Origin: an uncultured Lachnospiraceae bacterium | Lineage (GTDB): Bacteria; Bacillota; Clostridia; Lachnospirales; Lachnospiraceae | Direction of reading: 5' to 3' | NCBI GenBank assembly: GCA_902794095.1 | Contig: CADBFZ010000008.1 | Location: 1-64,000, forward strand | DNA: 64,000 nucleotides | Shown here: positions 27,929 to 36,894 of the stretch, in pieces | Position numbering within the stretch: position 1 is the stretch's first letter | How the letters are laid out: the number at the start of each line of letters is the position of its first letter | Notes under the pieces: model-generated | Databases searched by the model: none | What the model saw: only the letters and a program-made list of their open reading frames with translations | Told to the model about the DNA's origin: nothing | Program-made: the position numbers and the translations under genes

Positions 27929-29623
27929 CTAATTCAATATCTCTTTTACCTTATCCGCAGAATCTGCTTCGAGTACAAGAGATGAAATGCTCATGCAGCT
28001 TGACATGGTAAGCTTTTTGATGGCGCTCTTAACTTCGCGTACCTTGTAGGGAGATACGCTTAAGTTTCTGACGCCGAGCCCTAAGAATACCGGCAGCATG
28101 CATGAATCGGATGCAGCCTCACCGCAAACCGTTACGGGAATACCCGTAGTCTTAGCCGCATCGCAGATCTGCTTGACGGCTCTGATAACGGCAGGCTGAT
28201 ATATGCTTACATAGTTGCTGAGTGCGGGATTACCTCTGTCTGCGCACATAATATACTGCGACAGATCATTGGTTCCGATTGAAAAGAAATCGACCTCCCT
28301 TGCAAGTTCCGGTGCACACATAACCGCAGCCGGGGTCTCCATCATGCAACCCAGCCTTATATCTTCACGATATGAAAACCCGTGTTTTCCGAGCTCATAT
28401 CTGCATCCTTCAATTAAATGTCTTGCTTCTTTCACCTCGGCAAGAGAAGTTACCATAGGTATCATGATATCGATCTTTCTTCCCTTTGAGGCTTTAAGAA
28501 TGGCTTTTATCTGGATCATAAATCCATCGGGATCAAGAAGGCTTCTTCTGATTCCCCTTAATCCCAGTGCGGGATTATCCACATGGGCATCAATCTCAGC
28601 GATTGAATCAAGGGCCTTATCGCCGCCCACATCCATGGTTCTGATAATTGTTTCCTTACCTGCCAGCGCATCCGCTATACGCGCGTATACTGCTTCCTGT
28701 TCATTCTCGGGATAAGCAAAGCCCCCGCTCATAAACAGAAATTCCGTTCTGACAAGTCCCGCACCGTCCGAATATGCGGCTTCGGGAGGAACATCACCCG
28801 AGCTTATATTACAAAATACACCTATCTCGGTTCCGTCTTTGGTCTTGGAAGGTTCCACCGTAAATGGTGCGGCCTCCTTCTCAGCTTTTGTAATAGGAAT
28901 ACTCTTTCCGGAATAACGTGCTTTTTCTTCCTGAGTAGGTCCTAAGATGACAATACCGTTTGTGCCGTCGACAATGCATTCCCTGTTTTCGGAAATGTCT
29001 TCGGATTTATAAGGAACTCCGAATACGGAGACTATTCCCATGGATCTTAAGATAACCGCAGCATGTGATGCTTCACTTCCGCCGCGCATTACTATGGCTT
29101 TAACGTTCTCTGCTTTACAGCTTACTATCTGTGCTGCGGAAAGTCTGTCTGCAAATATGACATCTCCGTCATCTTCGGAAGCAGGCGCGGTTCCGACCAC
29201 AGCAGATCCTCCGCCCATAAGTGCATTGATCCCACTCTTAACCTCGGCAAGATCTTCGCATCTTGCGATCATAGTTTCATCGCCGGAAGCTTTAAGCATC
29301 TCCTCATACTTGGCACATGCCCTCTCGAGAGCTTCCTCAGCATATAATCCGGAATCGATCAGTTCCAGAACATCATCAGATAGCACAGGGTCTCTGGAGA
29401 TCATTATCTGAGCAGAGATAATATCGCTTCCTTCCTTGGTAGAACTCTCGGAAGCAACCTTCTTCATGGAGCTTTCAAACTCCAAAAGAGCGTCAAAAAA
29501 ACGCATCCTCTCGAAGTCCGCGTCAGCCTTCTCCCGCTTTTTATCGCCTGAGCCTGACGCAAACCTCTCACGGATACGTCCTATTACGATTCCATCATTA
29601 ATGGGTAATCCCTTATACTTCAT
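27929..29623 (-). CDS. ptsI: PEP-protein phosphotransferase (enzyme I)
   Basis: 564 residues, full-length enzyme I layout: N-terminal strand with GLPINDGIVIG, helical HPr-binding domain (about 28-135), phosphohistidine domain with GGSEASHAA (His187), and C-terminal PEP barrel with GLVRTEFLF, RTMDVGGDKAL and catalytic cysteine in VCGEAASD. It transfers phosphate from PEP to HPr. The His loop is one residue longer than the usual GG-x-TSH form and the sequence is divergent, so a role outside sugar uptake is possible. It overlaps fruK by 11 bases; start ATG at 29623 preferred over TTG three bases earlier. No HPr gene is in the window. Confidence 0.88.
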   Translation of the reverse strand: MKYKGLPINDGIVIGRIRERFASGSGDKKREKADADFERMRFFDALLEFESSMKKVASESSTKEGSDIISAQIMISRDPVLSDDVLELIDSGLYAEEALERACAKYEEMLKASGDETMIARCEDLAEVKSGINALMGGGSAVVGTAPASEDDGDVIFADRLSAAQIVSCKAENVKAIVMRGGSEASHAAVILRSMGIVSVFGVPYKSEDISENRECIVDGTNGIVILGPTQEEKARYSGKSIPITKAEKEAAPFTVEPSKTKDGTEIGVFCNISSGDVPPEAAYSDGAGLVRTEFLFMSGGFAYPENEQEAVYARIADALAGKETIIRTMDVGGDKALDSIAEIDAHVDNPALGLRGIRRSLLDPDGFMIQIKAILKASKGRKIDIMIPMVTSLAEVKEARHLIEGCRYELGKHGFSYREDIRLGCMMETPAAVMCAPELAREVDFFSIGTNDLSQYIMCADRGNPALSNYVSIYQPAVIRAVKQICDAAKTTGIPVTVCGEAASDSCMLPVFLGLGVRNLSVSPYKVREVKSAIKKLTMSSCMSISSLVLEADSADKVKEILN

Positions 29624-30548
29624 CAAATACCTTCATTATCTCATCATACTCCGGAAGCTTACCTTCAAATACGGCAGCACTACCGGCAGCAACTCCGAGT
29701 TTCAGGGCATATCCGGGGTCATGTTCATCCATATAGCCCTTGATAAATCCGGCAGTCATGGAATCTCCCGCACCGAATGCACCCAGTGCTTTGCCCGCAG
29801 GAGCCTTGCATGTATGAACCTCGCCGTTTTTATCCAGAAGCAGAGCACCGTCTGCCCCCATAGATACTATAACATTCTCAGCACCATCTTTGTGAAGTTT
29901 TTCTGCCGCTTTGGTAATTTCCTCCACAGTCTTAAGTTCCCCTCCGGTTGCCTGGCAAAGTTCTTCGAGATTGGGCTTGATAAGGAAGGGCTTAAACTTC
30001 AGTGCCTTCTTAAGTCTGTCGCCTGTCATATCGACTACGACCTTAACGCCTTCGGGAACAGCTTTTAAGATTCTCTCAAGAGTATCCTTGGGAGCCTTGG
30101 TGGGCATGCTTCCTGCAATTACAAGGAAGTCCTCATCGGAAAGGCGTTCTATTTTCTCGCAGAGTTCATCTACGGATTCATCCTCTACAAGAGGTCCTGC
30201 AGCATTGAGCTCAGTCTCTTCGAATCCGCGATCTGCCTCATTTTCAAAAGGAGTTCTGATCTTAACGTTGATACGGCTGATTCCGTTCTTAAAGGGAAGC
30301 ATGATAAATCCGGTACGGATTCCGATGCTTCTTAAGGTTCCTTCGATTTCATCTCCGGTAGCTCCTGCGATAAATCCGAGAGCTCTTGTGGGAACATCGA
30401 GATTCTTGAGAACAACGGATACATTAATTCCCTTACCGCCCGCACGGAGTTCTTCCTTCTCGGACCTGTTGGTGCCGCCCTTTTTAAGATATGCGGCAGG
30501 GTACATTACATAGTCAAGCGACGGGTTAAGTGTAAGAGTGTAAACCAT
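29613..30548 (-). CDS. fruK: 1-phosphofructokinase
   Basis: PfkB-family sugar kinase of 311 residues that phosphorylates fructose-1-phosphate to fructose-1,6-bisphosphate; tagatose-6-phosphate kinase is a related possibility. Seen are the N-terminal TLTLNPSLDYVM, the glycine-rich substrate segment ELRAGGKGINVSVVLKNL (about 33-50), the KPNLEEL region near residue 192 and the anionic-hole motif GAGDSMTAGF (about 253-262) with catalytic Asp. AAGGAGG lies seven bases before the ATG. Adjacent to enzyme I, as expected in fructose PTS use, but no fructose EIIABC gene is present here. Confidence 0.88.
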   Translation of the reverse strand: MVYTLTLNPSLDYVMYPAAYLKKGGTNRSEKEELRAGGKGINVSVVLKNLDVPTRALGFIAGATGDEIEGTLRSIGIRTGFIMLPFKNGISRINVKIRTPFENEADRGFEETELNAAGPLVEDESVDELCEKIERLSDEDFLVIAGSMPTKAPKDTLERILKAVPEGVKVVVDMTGDRLKKALKFKPFLIKPNLEELCQATGGELKTVEEITKAAEKLHKDGAENVIVSMGADGALLLDKNGEVHTCKAPAGKALGAFGAGDSMTAGFIKGYMDEHDPGYALKLGVAAGSAAVFEGKLPEYDEIMKVFDEV

Positions 30549-30549
30549 T

Positions 30550-31989
30550 TCATTTCCTCCTTGGTTTCAACATGCTGAAAAACAGGAGCATGGGGAACAG
30601 CTCAAGTCTTCCCGCAAGCATGTCGAAGATCAGAATTATCTTGGAATATACCGAGAAGAATCCGTAATTACACGTGGGACCTACAAGCGAAAGTCCGGGA
30701 CCGATGTTGTTGATGGTCGCGGCAACTGCAGTAAATCCTGTCGTGAAATCGTAATTCTCTATGCTTATAAACAGAAGTGATATGAAGAATATCACAAAAT
30801 AAATCGAGATAAATACATTGGTGGAGCGAATGACGGGCTCTTTAACAGTATTTCCGTCCATTCGGAGAAGCTTAACTTCTCTGGGATGACGTAGTACGGA
30901 AAGTTCCTTGGCAAACTGCTTCATGAGAAGAACTATTCTGTATACCTTGATTCCTCCGGCGGTAGATCCGGAACAGCCTCCGATCATCATCAGCATTATA
31001 AGTATGGTTCTGGAAAGTTCGGGCCATCGGTCAAAATCCGTGGTTGAAAATCCGGTTGTGGTCATAATGGACGAAACCTGGAAAAATGCCTGGCGGAGTG
31101 ATTCGCCCGTGCTCTGATATATGTGACTGATATTGACCGCAATGATTATCGTTGAAGTAAGAACTATCGCAAGGTAATATTTTACCTCCTCGATTTGGAA
31201 TGCCTCTTTGATCTTACGGGATATTATAAAGAAATAGAAGGTATAGTTAATTCCGCTGGCAGCCATGAAAATCGCAATTATCATCTGCTGGGTTGCGGTG
31301 TAGGTTCCGCAGGATTCATTAACCATTCCAAAGCCTCCGGTACCGACGGTTCCGAATGTAAGAAGTGCGGAAGAATACAGATCCATTCCGGAGATCAAAA
31401 GAGCAACAATCTCTGCAATGGTGATTCCGAAATACATAGAGTACATGAGTCTTGCGGTATCGCGCACATGAGGAACGATCCTCTCAACGGAAGGTCCCGT
31501 GGACTCAGCTCTCATCAGGTTCATGTCCGAAGTTCCCAGCATGGGAAGCACAGCCATCATGAACATGAAGATACCCATACCGCCGATCCAGTGCATGAAG
31601 CTTCTCCAGAACATTCCGGATCTGCTGAGCACGGTTACATCGGAAAGGATACTTGCTCCGGTTGTGGTAAATCCCGATACGGTTTCAAAAAGTGCATCGA
31701 TGTAATCGGGAATATCTCCGCTGAGCATAAGGGGAATCGCTCCGAAGATGGACAAAACGACCCAGCACAGCGCAACGATTATATATCCTTCTTTGAGGGA
31801 AAGGTTTTTACCGGGCTTGATACGAGCAAGAGGAATACCCGGAACCAGACAGATAAAGACGGTGAGCAGATACCACATCCAGTTACCGTCTTTGTATATT
31901 AATGAGATTATCATGGGAAGCAGAAGAAATGCCCCTTCAAATAAAAGGAGTATTCCCACGATATAAAGGATTATCGAATTCTTTTTCAT
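30550..31989 (-). CDS. trkH: Trk/Ktr potassium uptake membrane subunit
   Basis: 479-residue K+ channel-like transporter subunit of the TrkH family with repeated membrane-pore-membrane units. Filter-like segments are seen, such as SGFTTTGASIL near residue 105, TVGTGGFGM near 215, and MTTTGFSTTDF near 310, followed by a SGSTAGGIKVYR segment. These are the hallmarks of TrkH/TrkG. It forms a complex with the cytoplasmic TrkA regulator encoded two bases upstream. Confidence 0.95.
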   Translation of the reverse strand: MKKNSIILYIVGILLLFEGAFLLLPMIISLIYKDGNWMWYLLTVFICLVPGIPLARIKPGKNLSLKEGYIIVALCWVVLSIFGAIPLMLSGDIPDYIDALFETVSGFTTTGASILSDVTVLSRSGMFWRSFMHWIGGMGIFMFMMAVLPMLGTSDMNLMRAESTGPSVERIVPHVRDTARLMYSMYFGITIAEIVALLISGMDLYSSALLTFGTVGTGGFGMVNESCGTYTATQQMIIAIFMAASGINYTFYFFIISRKIKEAFQIEEVKYYLAIVLTSTIIIAVNISHIYQSTGESLRQAFFQVSSIMTTTGFSTTDFDRWPELSRTILIMLMMIGGCSGSTAGGIKVYRIVLLMKQFAKELSVLRHPREVKLLRMDGNTVKEPVIRSTNVFISIYFVIFFISLLFISIENYDFTTGFTAVAATINNIGPGLSLVGPTCNYGFFSVYSKIILIFDMLAGRLELFPMLLFFSMLKPRRK

Positions 31990-31991
31990 GA

Positions 31992-33347
31992 TTACTCGAG
32001 AATCTCCTTGATATTGGCGATCCTTCCGCCGCTCATGACTATAATGACTCTGTCCCCGATCATCAGCTCATCCTGACCTGTGGGGATGATGTTCTTACCG
32101 TTTCTGAAGATACTGCAAACGATCGCATCTTTTCTGATCTTAAGATCCTTAAGTGCAACTCCGGTTACCGCAGATTCCTCTTTGATCTTAAACTCGATTG
32201 CTTCTGCCTTGCCGTCCTCAAGCTTGTAAAGTGACTCCACATCATTTGAGGGGTCGGTGCTGAGTGAACGAGCGAACTTAACGATATAATCCGCGGTAAT
32301 TGCCGAGGGATTGATTATCGTATCGAGATTAAGTGCATCTATTACGGAACCGAAATTAAGTCTTCCTATCTTGGTTACAACCTTGGCCTTTGAATGCTTG
32401 CCTGCATAGAGCGAGAGAAGGATGTTCTCCTCATCAAGTCCGGTAAGTGCGGCAAAGCCCTGAAAGGATGACAGATCTTCCTGATCGAGCAGGTCTCTGT
32501 TAGTTCCGTCTCCGTGAATGATCCTTGCTGCGGGAAGGCCTTCCGAAAGCTCTTCGCATCTCTTATAGTCCATCTCCACGATGGTAGTTTCGATTCCGGA
32601 TCTGAGCAGTCTTTCCGCAAGATAGTAAGACAGCGTTCCGCCGCCGACTATCATCGCATTTCTGACTCTGCCCTTAACAACACCCAGTTTCTTAAAGAAA
32701 GCGAGTGCGTCTTTTCTGGTAGTAGCAATGCTTACATCATCATCTGCGGCAAAAGAGAAATTACCTTTGGGGATAATGACATCCTTGCCTCTTCTGATGG
32801 TGCAAACGATTATTCCTTTTAATATGTCTTCTCTGAGCACCGACAGAGCCTGTCCGCAAATGGGCATCTCCTCGGTTACGTGAAAATGGAAAAGCTCGAC
32901 TCTTCCGCCCGAGAAAGTATCGATCTTAAATACCTGGGGGAAGAGAAATACTCTGGATATCTCCATTGCGGCGGTATCTTCGGGATTGATGACCATCGCA
33001 AGGTTAAACTCTCTCTTAAGGAAATCTATCTCGTGTGAGTAGATGGGATTTCTGACTCTGGCTATGGTTTTGCATCTTCCTGCTCTGCCCGCGATAAGAC
33101 ACGCAAGAAGGTTCTTTTCGTCGGAGTCCGTCACAGCGATAAACAGGTCGCAATCCTTGATTCCGGCTTCCACAAGGGTCTGATAACTGACACCGTTACC
33201 GATGATGCCCATTGCATCGTAATGATTGGTTACGGCCGAAATGGCTTCGCTGTCTTCGTCAACAAGCGTAATATTATGATCCTCGCTGGATAACAGCTTG
33301 GTAATAACCATTCCTACCTTGCCGCATCCGACAATGACTATGTTCAT
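31992..33347 (-). CDS. trkA: Trk potassium uptake regulator TrkA
   Basis: 451-residue cytoplasmic NAD-binding regulator of the Trk channel. Two RCK (TrkA_N) Rossmann domains are visible, the first starting with IVIVGCGKVGMVITKLL at residue 3 and the second with AMIVGGGTLSYYLAERLL near 231, each followed by a TrkA_C domain. Start: ATG at 33347 with GGAGG five bases upstream; a longer frame to 33368 lacks that site. First gene of the 12-gene directon, with a consensus promoter 50-80 bases upstream. Confidence 0.95.
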   Translation of the reverse strand: MNIVIVGCGKVGMVITKLLSSEDHNITLVDEDSEAISAVTNHYDAMGIIGNGVSYQTLVEAGIKDCDLFIAVTDSDEKNLLACLIAGRAGRCKTIARVRNPIYSHEIDFLKREFNLAMVINPEDTAAMEISRVFLFPQVFKIDTFSGGRVELFHFHVTEEMPICGQALSVLREDILKGIIVCTIRRGKDVIIPKGNFSFAADDDVSIATTRKDALAFFKKLGVVKGRVRNAMIVGGGTLSYYLAERLLRSGIETTIVEMDYKRCEELSEGLPAARIIHGDGTNRDLLDQEDLSSFQGFAALTGLDEENILLSLYAGKHSKAKVVTKIGRLNFGSVIDALNLDTIINPSAITADYIVKFARSLSTDPSNDVESLYKLEDGKAEAIEFKIKEESAVTGVALKDLKIRKDAIVCSIFRNGKNIIPTGQDELMIGDRVIIVMSGGRIANIKEILE

Positions 33348-33397
33348 AAATCCTCCGATATATGCCATTCTTTTACGTACATGACACTACATGATGT

Positions 33398-33426
33398 ATA
33401 ATACTATTTTGAAAGGGATATTTCAA
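33398..33426 (-). promoter_or_regulatory. trkA: trkA promoter
   Basis: Minus-strand TTGAAA (33421-33426), 17 bp, TATTAT (33398-33403). Probably drives the long trkA-to-EamA directon. Confidence 0.75.
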
Positions 33427-33445
33427 ATCGGCCGCTCTTAACCAT

Positions 33446-33474
33446 TTGACCGCAAACAATCGCTGATATATTAT
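33446..33474 (+). promoter_or_regulatory. Promoter placed at the start codon (leaderless)
   Basis: Plus-strand TTGACC (33446-33451), 17 bp, TATTAT (33469-33474). Only six bases separate the -10 from the ATG at 33481, so the predicted transcription start coincides with the start codon. Confidence 0.65.
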
Positions 33475-33480
33475 TTTTTT

Positions 33481-34617
33481 ATGGAAAAATCTAAGAAAAA
33501 ACTGACTTTAGCGACTCTGATCATTCTTGCAATAACTGTAGTTATTGTATTTATTACCAATCGAATCCTCGTCTTCATGATGGACGATATTTGGTATTCC
33601 ACCAAACTCTATTCAACCGAACCCATAACATCCTTGAAGGATATCATCGATGCGCAGGTATGGCACTGGCACAACTGGGGCGGACGAAGCATCGCTCACG
33701 GTCTTCTCCAGCTGATCATTATGTGCGGTAACGGATTTGCCGATGTCTTAAACACCCTTTGGCTTTTCCTGCTTTCATTCGTGATCATCAAGGTATCAGA
33801 GACCACTCCCGCCACCATCGGAAGTAAGCTCATATACATCACCATGACCGCAGGCCTTCTGCTCGGACTTTCCGCAAACTGGAAAATGAGCATGTTCTGG
33901 GAAGCCGGCGCAGCAAACTACCTCTACATCACCGCTTTCCTTCTTTTCTACATTTTCTGCTACTTAAGAGAAGTTAACGGCGAGGTCAAATCCCTTCCCG
34001 GAATTACCTTCTGGATGATCCCCCTTGCACTGATCACAGGCTGGAGTAACGAGAACATGGGCCCCACCTGCCTCATCCTCTCAATTATCGTTATGGTCAT
34101 CCTGAAAAAGAGTACGCGCAAGATCCCCTTCTGGATGATCGAGGGCAGTGCAATCTGTCTTATCGGATGTGTATTTTGTATCGCTGCACCCGGAAACTTC
34201 GTAAGATCCGCATCCGCAAAACTTGATATCGGACCTCTTTGGAAGATCTTCCTCAGATGTTATTACGAGTGCAAAGCGCTCTTTGTCTATCAGATCCTTA
34301 CTGTATTTACACTTGCTGTGATACTTATCATCAGCATCGGTATCCTCGGCATTAAGCTCCGCAAAACAGAGATCATCTTACTGGTAGGTGCTCTCCTTTC
34401 ATGGGGTGCAATGATCCTTTCTCCCCACTATCCCGACAGGGCAACTTTCGGAACCATGTGCCTTATGATCTGCGTGATCATTTCCAGAAGCGCACTTATT
34501 ATAGAAAAGAAAAAAGAGGCATCTCTGCCTCTTTATCTCGGTGCCGTTCTTATCTGGTTAAAAGGTATGTATGAGATTGGCGATTTCCTCGCCAACTACA
34601 TGGGATGGATCAAGTGA
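33481..34617 (+). CDS. Polytopic membrane protein, DUF6056-like
   Basis: 378 residues with about ten membrane helices. Segments NWGGRSIAHG (about 66-75), AGAANYLYIT (about 142-151), GWSNENMGP (about 184-192) and CIAAPGNFVR (about 236-245) are the pattern of the unnamed DUF6056 family, a GT-C-like group often found near surface-glycan genes. An acidic MDD pair (about 34-36) in the first outside loop would suit a catalytic site, but this is not established. No Shine-Dalgarno is present: the bases before ATG are a T run. Its stop codon abuts the stop of the convergent MurE-like gene with no space between and no terminator. Confidence 0.7.
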   Translation: MEKSKKKLTLATLIILAITVVIVFITNRILVFMMDDIWYSTKLYSTEPITSLKDIIDAQVWHWHNWGGRSIAHGLLQLIIMCGNGFADVLNTLWLFLLSFVIIKVSETTPATIGSKLIYITMTAGLLLGLSANWKMSMFWEAGAANYLYITAFLLFYIFCYLREVNGEVKSLPGITFWMIPLALITGWSNENMGPTCLILSIIVMVILKKSTRKIPFWMIEGSAICLIGCVFCIAAPGNFVRSASAKLDIGPLWKIFLRCYYECKALFVYQILTVFTLAVILIISIGILGIKLRKTEIILLVGALLSWGAMILSPHYPDRATFGTMCLMICVIISRSALIIEKKKEASLPLYLGAVLIWLKGMYEIGDFLANYMGWIK

Positions 34618-36162
34618 TCAGCGTTTAAACGCATGATGAGGTGATTCATTGTATTCTTTGATGTATTCTTTGGTATAGTCCGCATCCGATTTGCAGGGTG
34701 CGTAGGTTGTACCGTACTTTTGTCTGGTTTCTTCACCTTTTCCCGTAATTAACAATACGGTAGGTTTTCTGACTTCGAGGATGGCCTTGTGAATGGCTGC
34801 TCCTCTGTCTTCTATTTCCTCATAATCGATTCCCGCTTCACGGGCATATCCCGCAACCTCAGCAGAGATCTCCTCCGCAGGATCGGGGCCGGGGTCCTCT
34901 GCACAGATATAGATCTTATCCGCATACTTTGCGGCAACCTGAGGAAGCTCATATCTTCTCTGATATGCTTTTCCGCCGGGGCATCCGAAAAGTCCCACAA
35001 TACGGTATCCGGGGAACTCCTTCTTAATGGATGAATAAAGTGCTTCGAAGCTGAGCTTGTTGTGAGCATAATCTACGAATGCATTTACAAGTCCGTCCTC
35101 GCTCTTAAACAGCTCCATTCTTCCGGGGGACTTTGCTTTCTTAAGTCCTGCTTTAATGCAATCTACGGGAATGCCGTAAATCTCAGCGGCAGCGATTACG
35201 CCAAGTGCATTTTCAACATTGAAAAGTCCGGGCATGGTAAGTTCGAATTCTTCTTCGAATGCGGGCGTCTTCTTTTTGGTGACACTGAAAAAGATATTCT
35301 CACCGTCTTTGCGGATATCGTGTGCGAAATAATCAGCCTCGGGATTCTTACAGCTTACGGTTGTTACATCTCCGGAAGCCTTTGCTTCTTCGAGAACCCT
35401 GTCTATGCAATCGGAATCAAGGCAAACAACAGCATGCTCACCGAGGGCAAACATCTTCATCTTGGATGAGAGATAATCTTCAAAGTCCGCATGCTCATTG
35501 GGGCTGATATGGTCTTCTGAAATATTTAAGAAGACAACAACCTTATATCCTATTCCGAGAACTCTGTCGTACTTAAGTCCCTGGCTGGAAACTTCCATCT
35601 CCAGGAATTCGATATTACTGTTAACAGCATTGTAGAAATGCTTGTGAAGTTCAAGTGATTCCTCGGTGGTGTTATGAGCTTCTTCCCTGATAACGCCGTC
35701 GTAATTATCGATGGATGATAATACTCCGCTCTCAGGCTTTCCTATGCTCTCAAGATACTCATCCACTACATACTTCATATAGTAAGTTGATGTGGACTTT
35801 CCCTTTGTTCCTCCGAAGCCTGTCAGGTTAAGCTTCTTCTGGGGATAGTCATAGAAGAGATCTCCCAAAAGAGGCATTGCCTTTCTGATATCGGATACGA
35901 TAAGTGCGGGAACGTCTCCGCCCTCTTCATACTCTATCTCCGAGATGTATGCGCATGCTCCGTCATTAATGGAGTTCTTTAAATACTCGGGCTTAAAAGC
36001 TGCTCCCTTACATATAAAAAGAGTACCTTCCTTAACCTCTCTCGAGTCATAGGTTACGTAAGAGATCTTTTTATCAAATGCAGCTTCATTAACGCAGCTT
36101 TTAAGCAAGCCCGCCTCATCAAGCGCATCCTTATATTGTTTAAGTGTTAAAACCTGTGCCAT
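34618..36162 (-). CDS. murE: MurE-like ligase, lysine-adding type
   Basis: 514-residue Mur ligase that should add the third-position amino acid to UDP-MurNAc-L-Ala-D-Glu in the cytoplasm. P-loop GGTKGKST (117-124) and the SEDHISPNEHADFEDY segment (215-230) match streptococcal/lactobacillar L-lysine-adding MurE, which share TKGK and the SPDHISP/EHPTFEDY pattern, rather than the meso-DAP enzymes. At the position of the DAP-selecting DNPR motif it reads EDPGPDP (422-428), again not the DAP type. AAGGAATAA lies before the ATG. It is the last gene of a cassette with aspartate racemase and D-aspartate ligase. Substrate inferred, not proven. Confidence 0.8.
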   Translation of the reverse strand: MAQVLTLKQYKDALDEAGLLKSCVNEAAFDKKISYVTYDSREVKEGTLFICKGAAFKPEYLKNSINDGACAYISEIEYEEGGDVPALIVSDIRKAMPLLGDLFYDYPQKKLNLTGFGGTKGKSTSTYYMKYVVDEYLESIGKPESGVLSSIDNYDGVIREEAHNTTEESLELHKHFYNAVNSNIEFLEMEVSSQGLKYDRVLGIGYKVVVFLNISEDHISPNEHADFEDYLSSKMKMFALGEHAVVCLDSDCIDRVLEEAKASGDVTTVSCKNPEADYFAHDIRKDGENIFFSVTKKKTPAFEEEFELTMPGLFNVENALGVIAAAEIYGIPVDCIKAGLKKAKSPGRMELFKSEDGLVNAFVDYAHNKLSFEALYSSIKKEFPGYRIVGLFGCPGGKAYQRRYELPQVAAKYADKIYICAEDPGPDPAEEISAEVAGYAREAGIDYEEIEDRGAAIHKAILEVRKPTVLLITGKGEETRQKYGTTYAPCKSDADYTKEYIKEYNESPHHAFKR

Positions 36163-36171
36163 ATTTATTCC

Positions 36172-36879
36172 TTACAGTTCCTCGTACTCGGCACCGCTCC
36201 TTGTGATGGATTCTCTTACGAGAACATCCAGTGCATCAACGCAGTGCATGGGAACTTTGTGATGTTTCTTATAAACGCTGAGTTCCGTGCAGGCAAGGAT
36301 GATCACATTGCATCCCTTGCTCTGAAGATTGGTGACCGCAGCATGGAATTTATCTTCGTCGCCCAGTTTTCCCGCTTTGATATCGTCATAGATAAGTGAC
36401 ATTACCTTCTTCTGATATTCGGGATCGGGTACCTCGGATTCAAGTCCGAACTTCTCGCATGCTTTCTGATAAAGACCTGCCTTAACCGCTCCGTCGGTTG
36501 CAAGGATTCCAACCTTTTTAACCTTGATCTCACCTTCTGCGATATACTTGGCTGTTTCCTCGATCATGTTGATAACGGGGATCTCGGTCATCGCCTGGAT
36601 CTTGTCGAGAAAATAATGCGATGTGTTGCAGGGAATTGCGATATTTCCCGCACCGCACTTTTCAAGCTTTTCAATCTCGCCCTTCATTGCGGCAAGAAGT
36701 GCATCATGCTCACCGGAATTGATGGCACCGGTTCTGTCGGGCATGGACGCATGGCTTAAGATGACCATATCGATATGGTCCTGATCTTTAAGCGCTTTTG
36801 TATGTGCAATTACTTCTTCGTAAAAGTAAGCGGTGGCCTCGGGGCCCATTCCGCCTATTACTCCGAGAATTTTTCTCAT
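36172..36879 (-). CDS. racD: Aspartate racemase
   Basis: 235-residue PLP-independent racemase of the Asp/Glu family that interconverts L- and D-aspartate through two cysteines. Both are seen, in PCNTSHYF (Cys84) and LACTELS (Cys197), with the family opening GVIGGMGPEAT. This GMGPEAT form is typical of aspartate racemase rather than MurI glutamate racemase. Located between the D-Asp ligase homologue and the MurE-like ligase (gaps of 9 and 15 bases), it likely supplies D-Asp for peptidoglycan. GGAGATA before the ATG. Confidence 0.88.
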   Translation of the reverse strand: MRKILGVIGGMGPEATAYFYEEVIAHTKALKDQDHIDMVILSHASMPDRTGAINSGEHDALLAAMKGEIEKLEKCGAGNIAIPCNTSHYFLDKIQAMTEIPVINMIEETAKYIAEGEIKVKKVGILATDGAVKAGLYQKACEKFGLESEVPDPEYQKKVMSLIYDDIKAGKLGDEDKFHAAVTNLQSKGCNVIILACTELSVYKKHHKVPMHCVDALDVLVRESITRSGAEYEEL

Positions 36880-36894
36880 GCGGATATCTCCATA

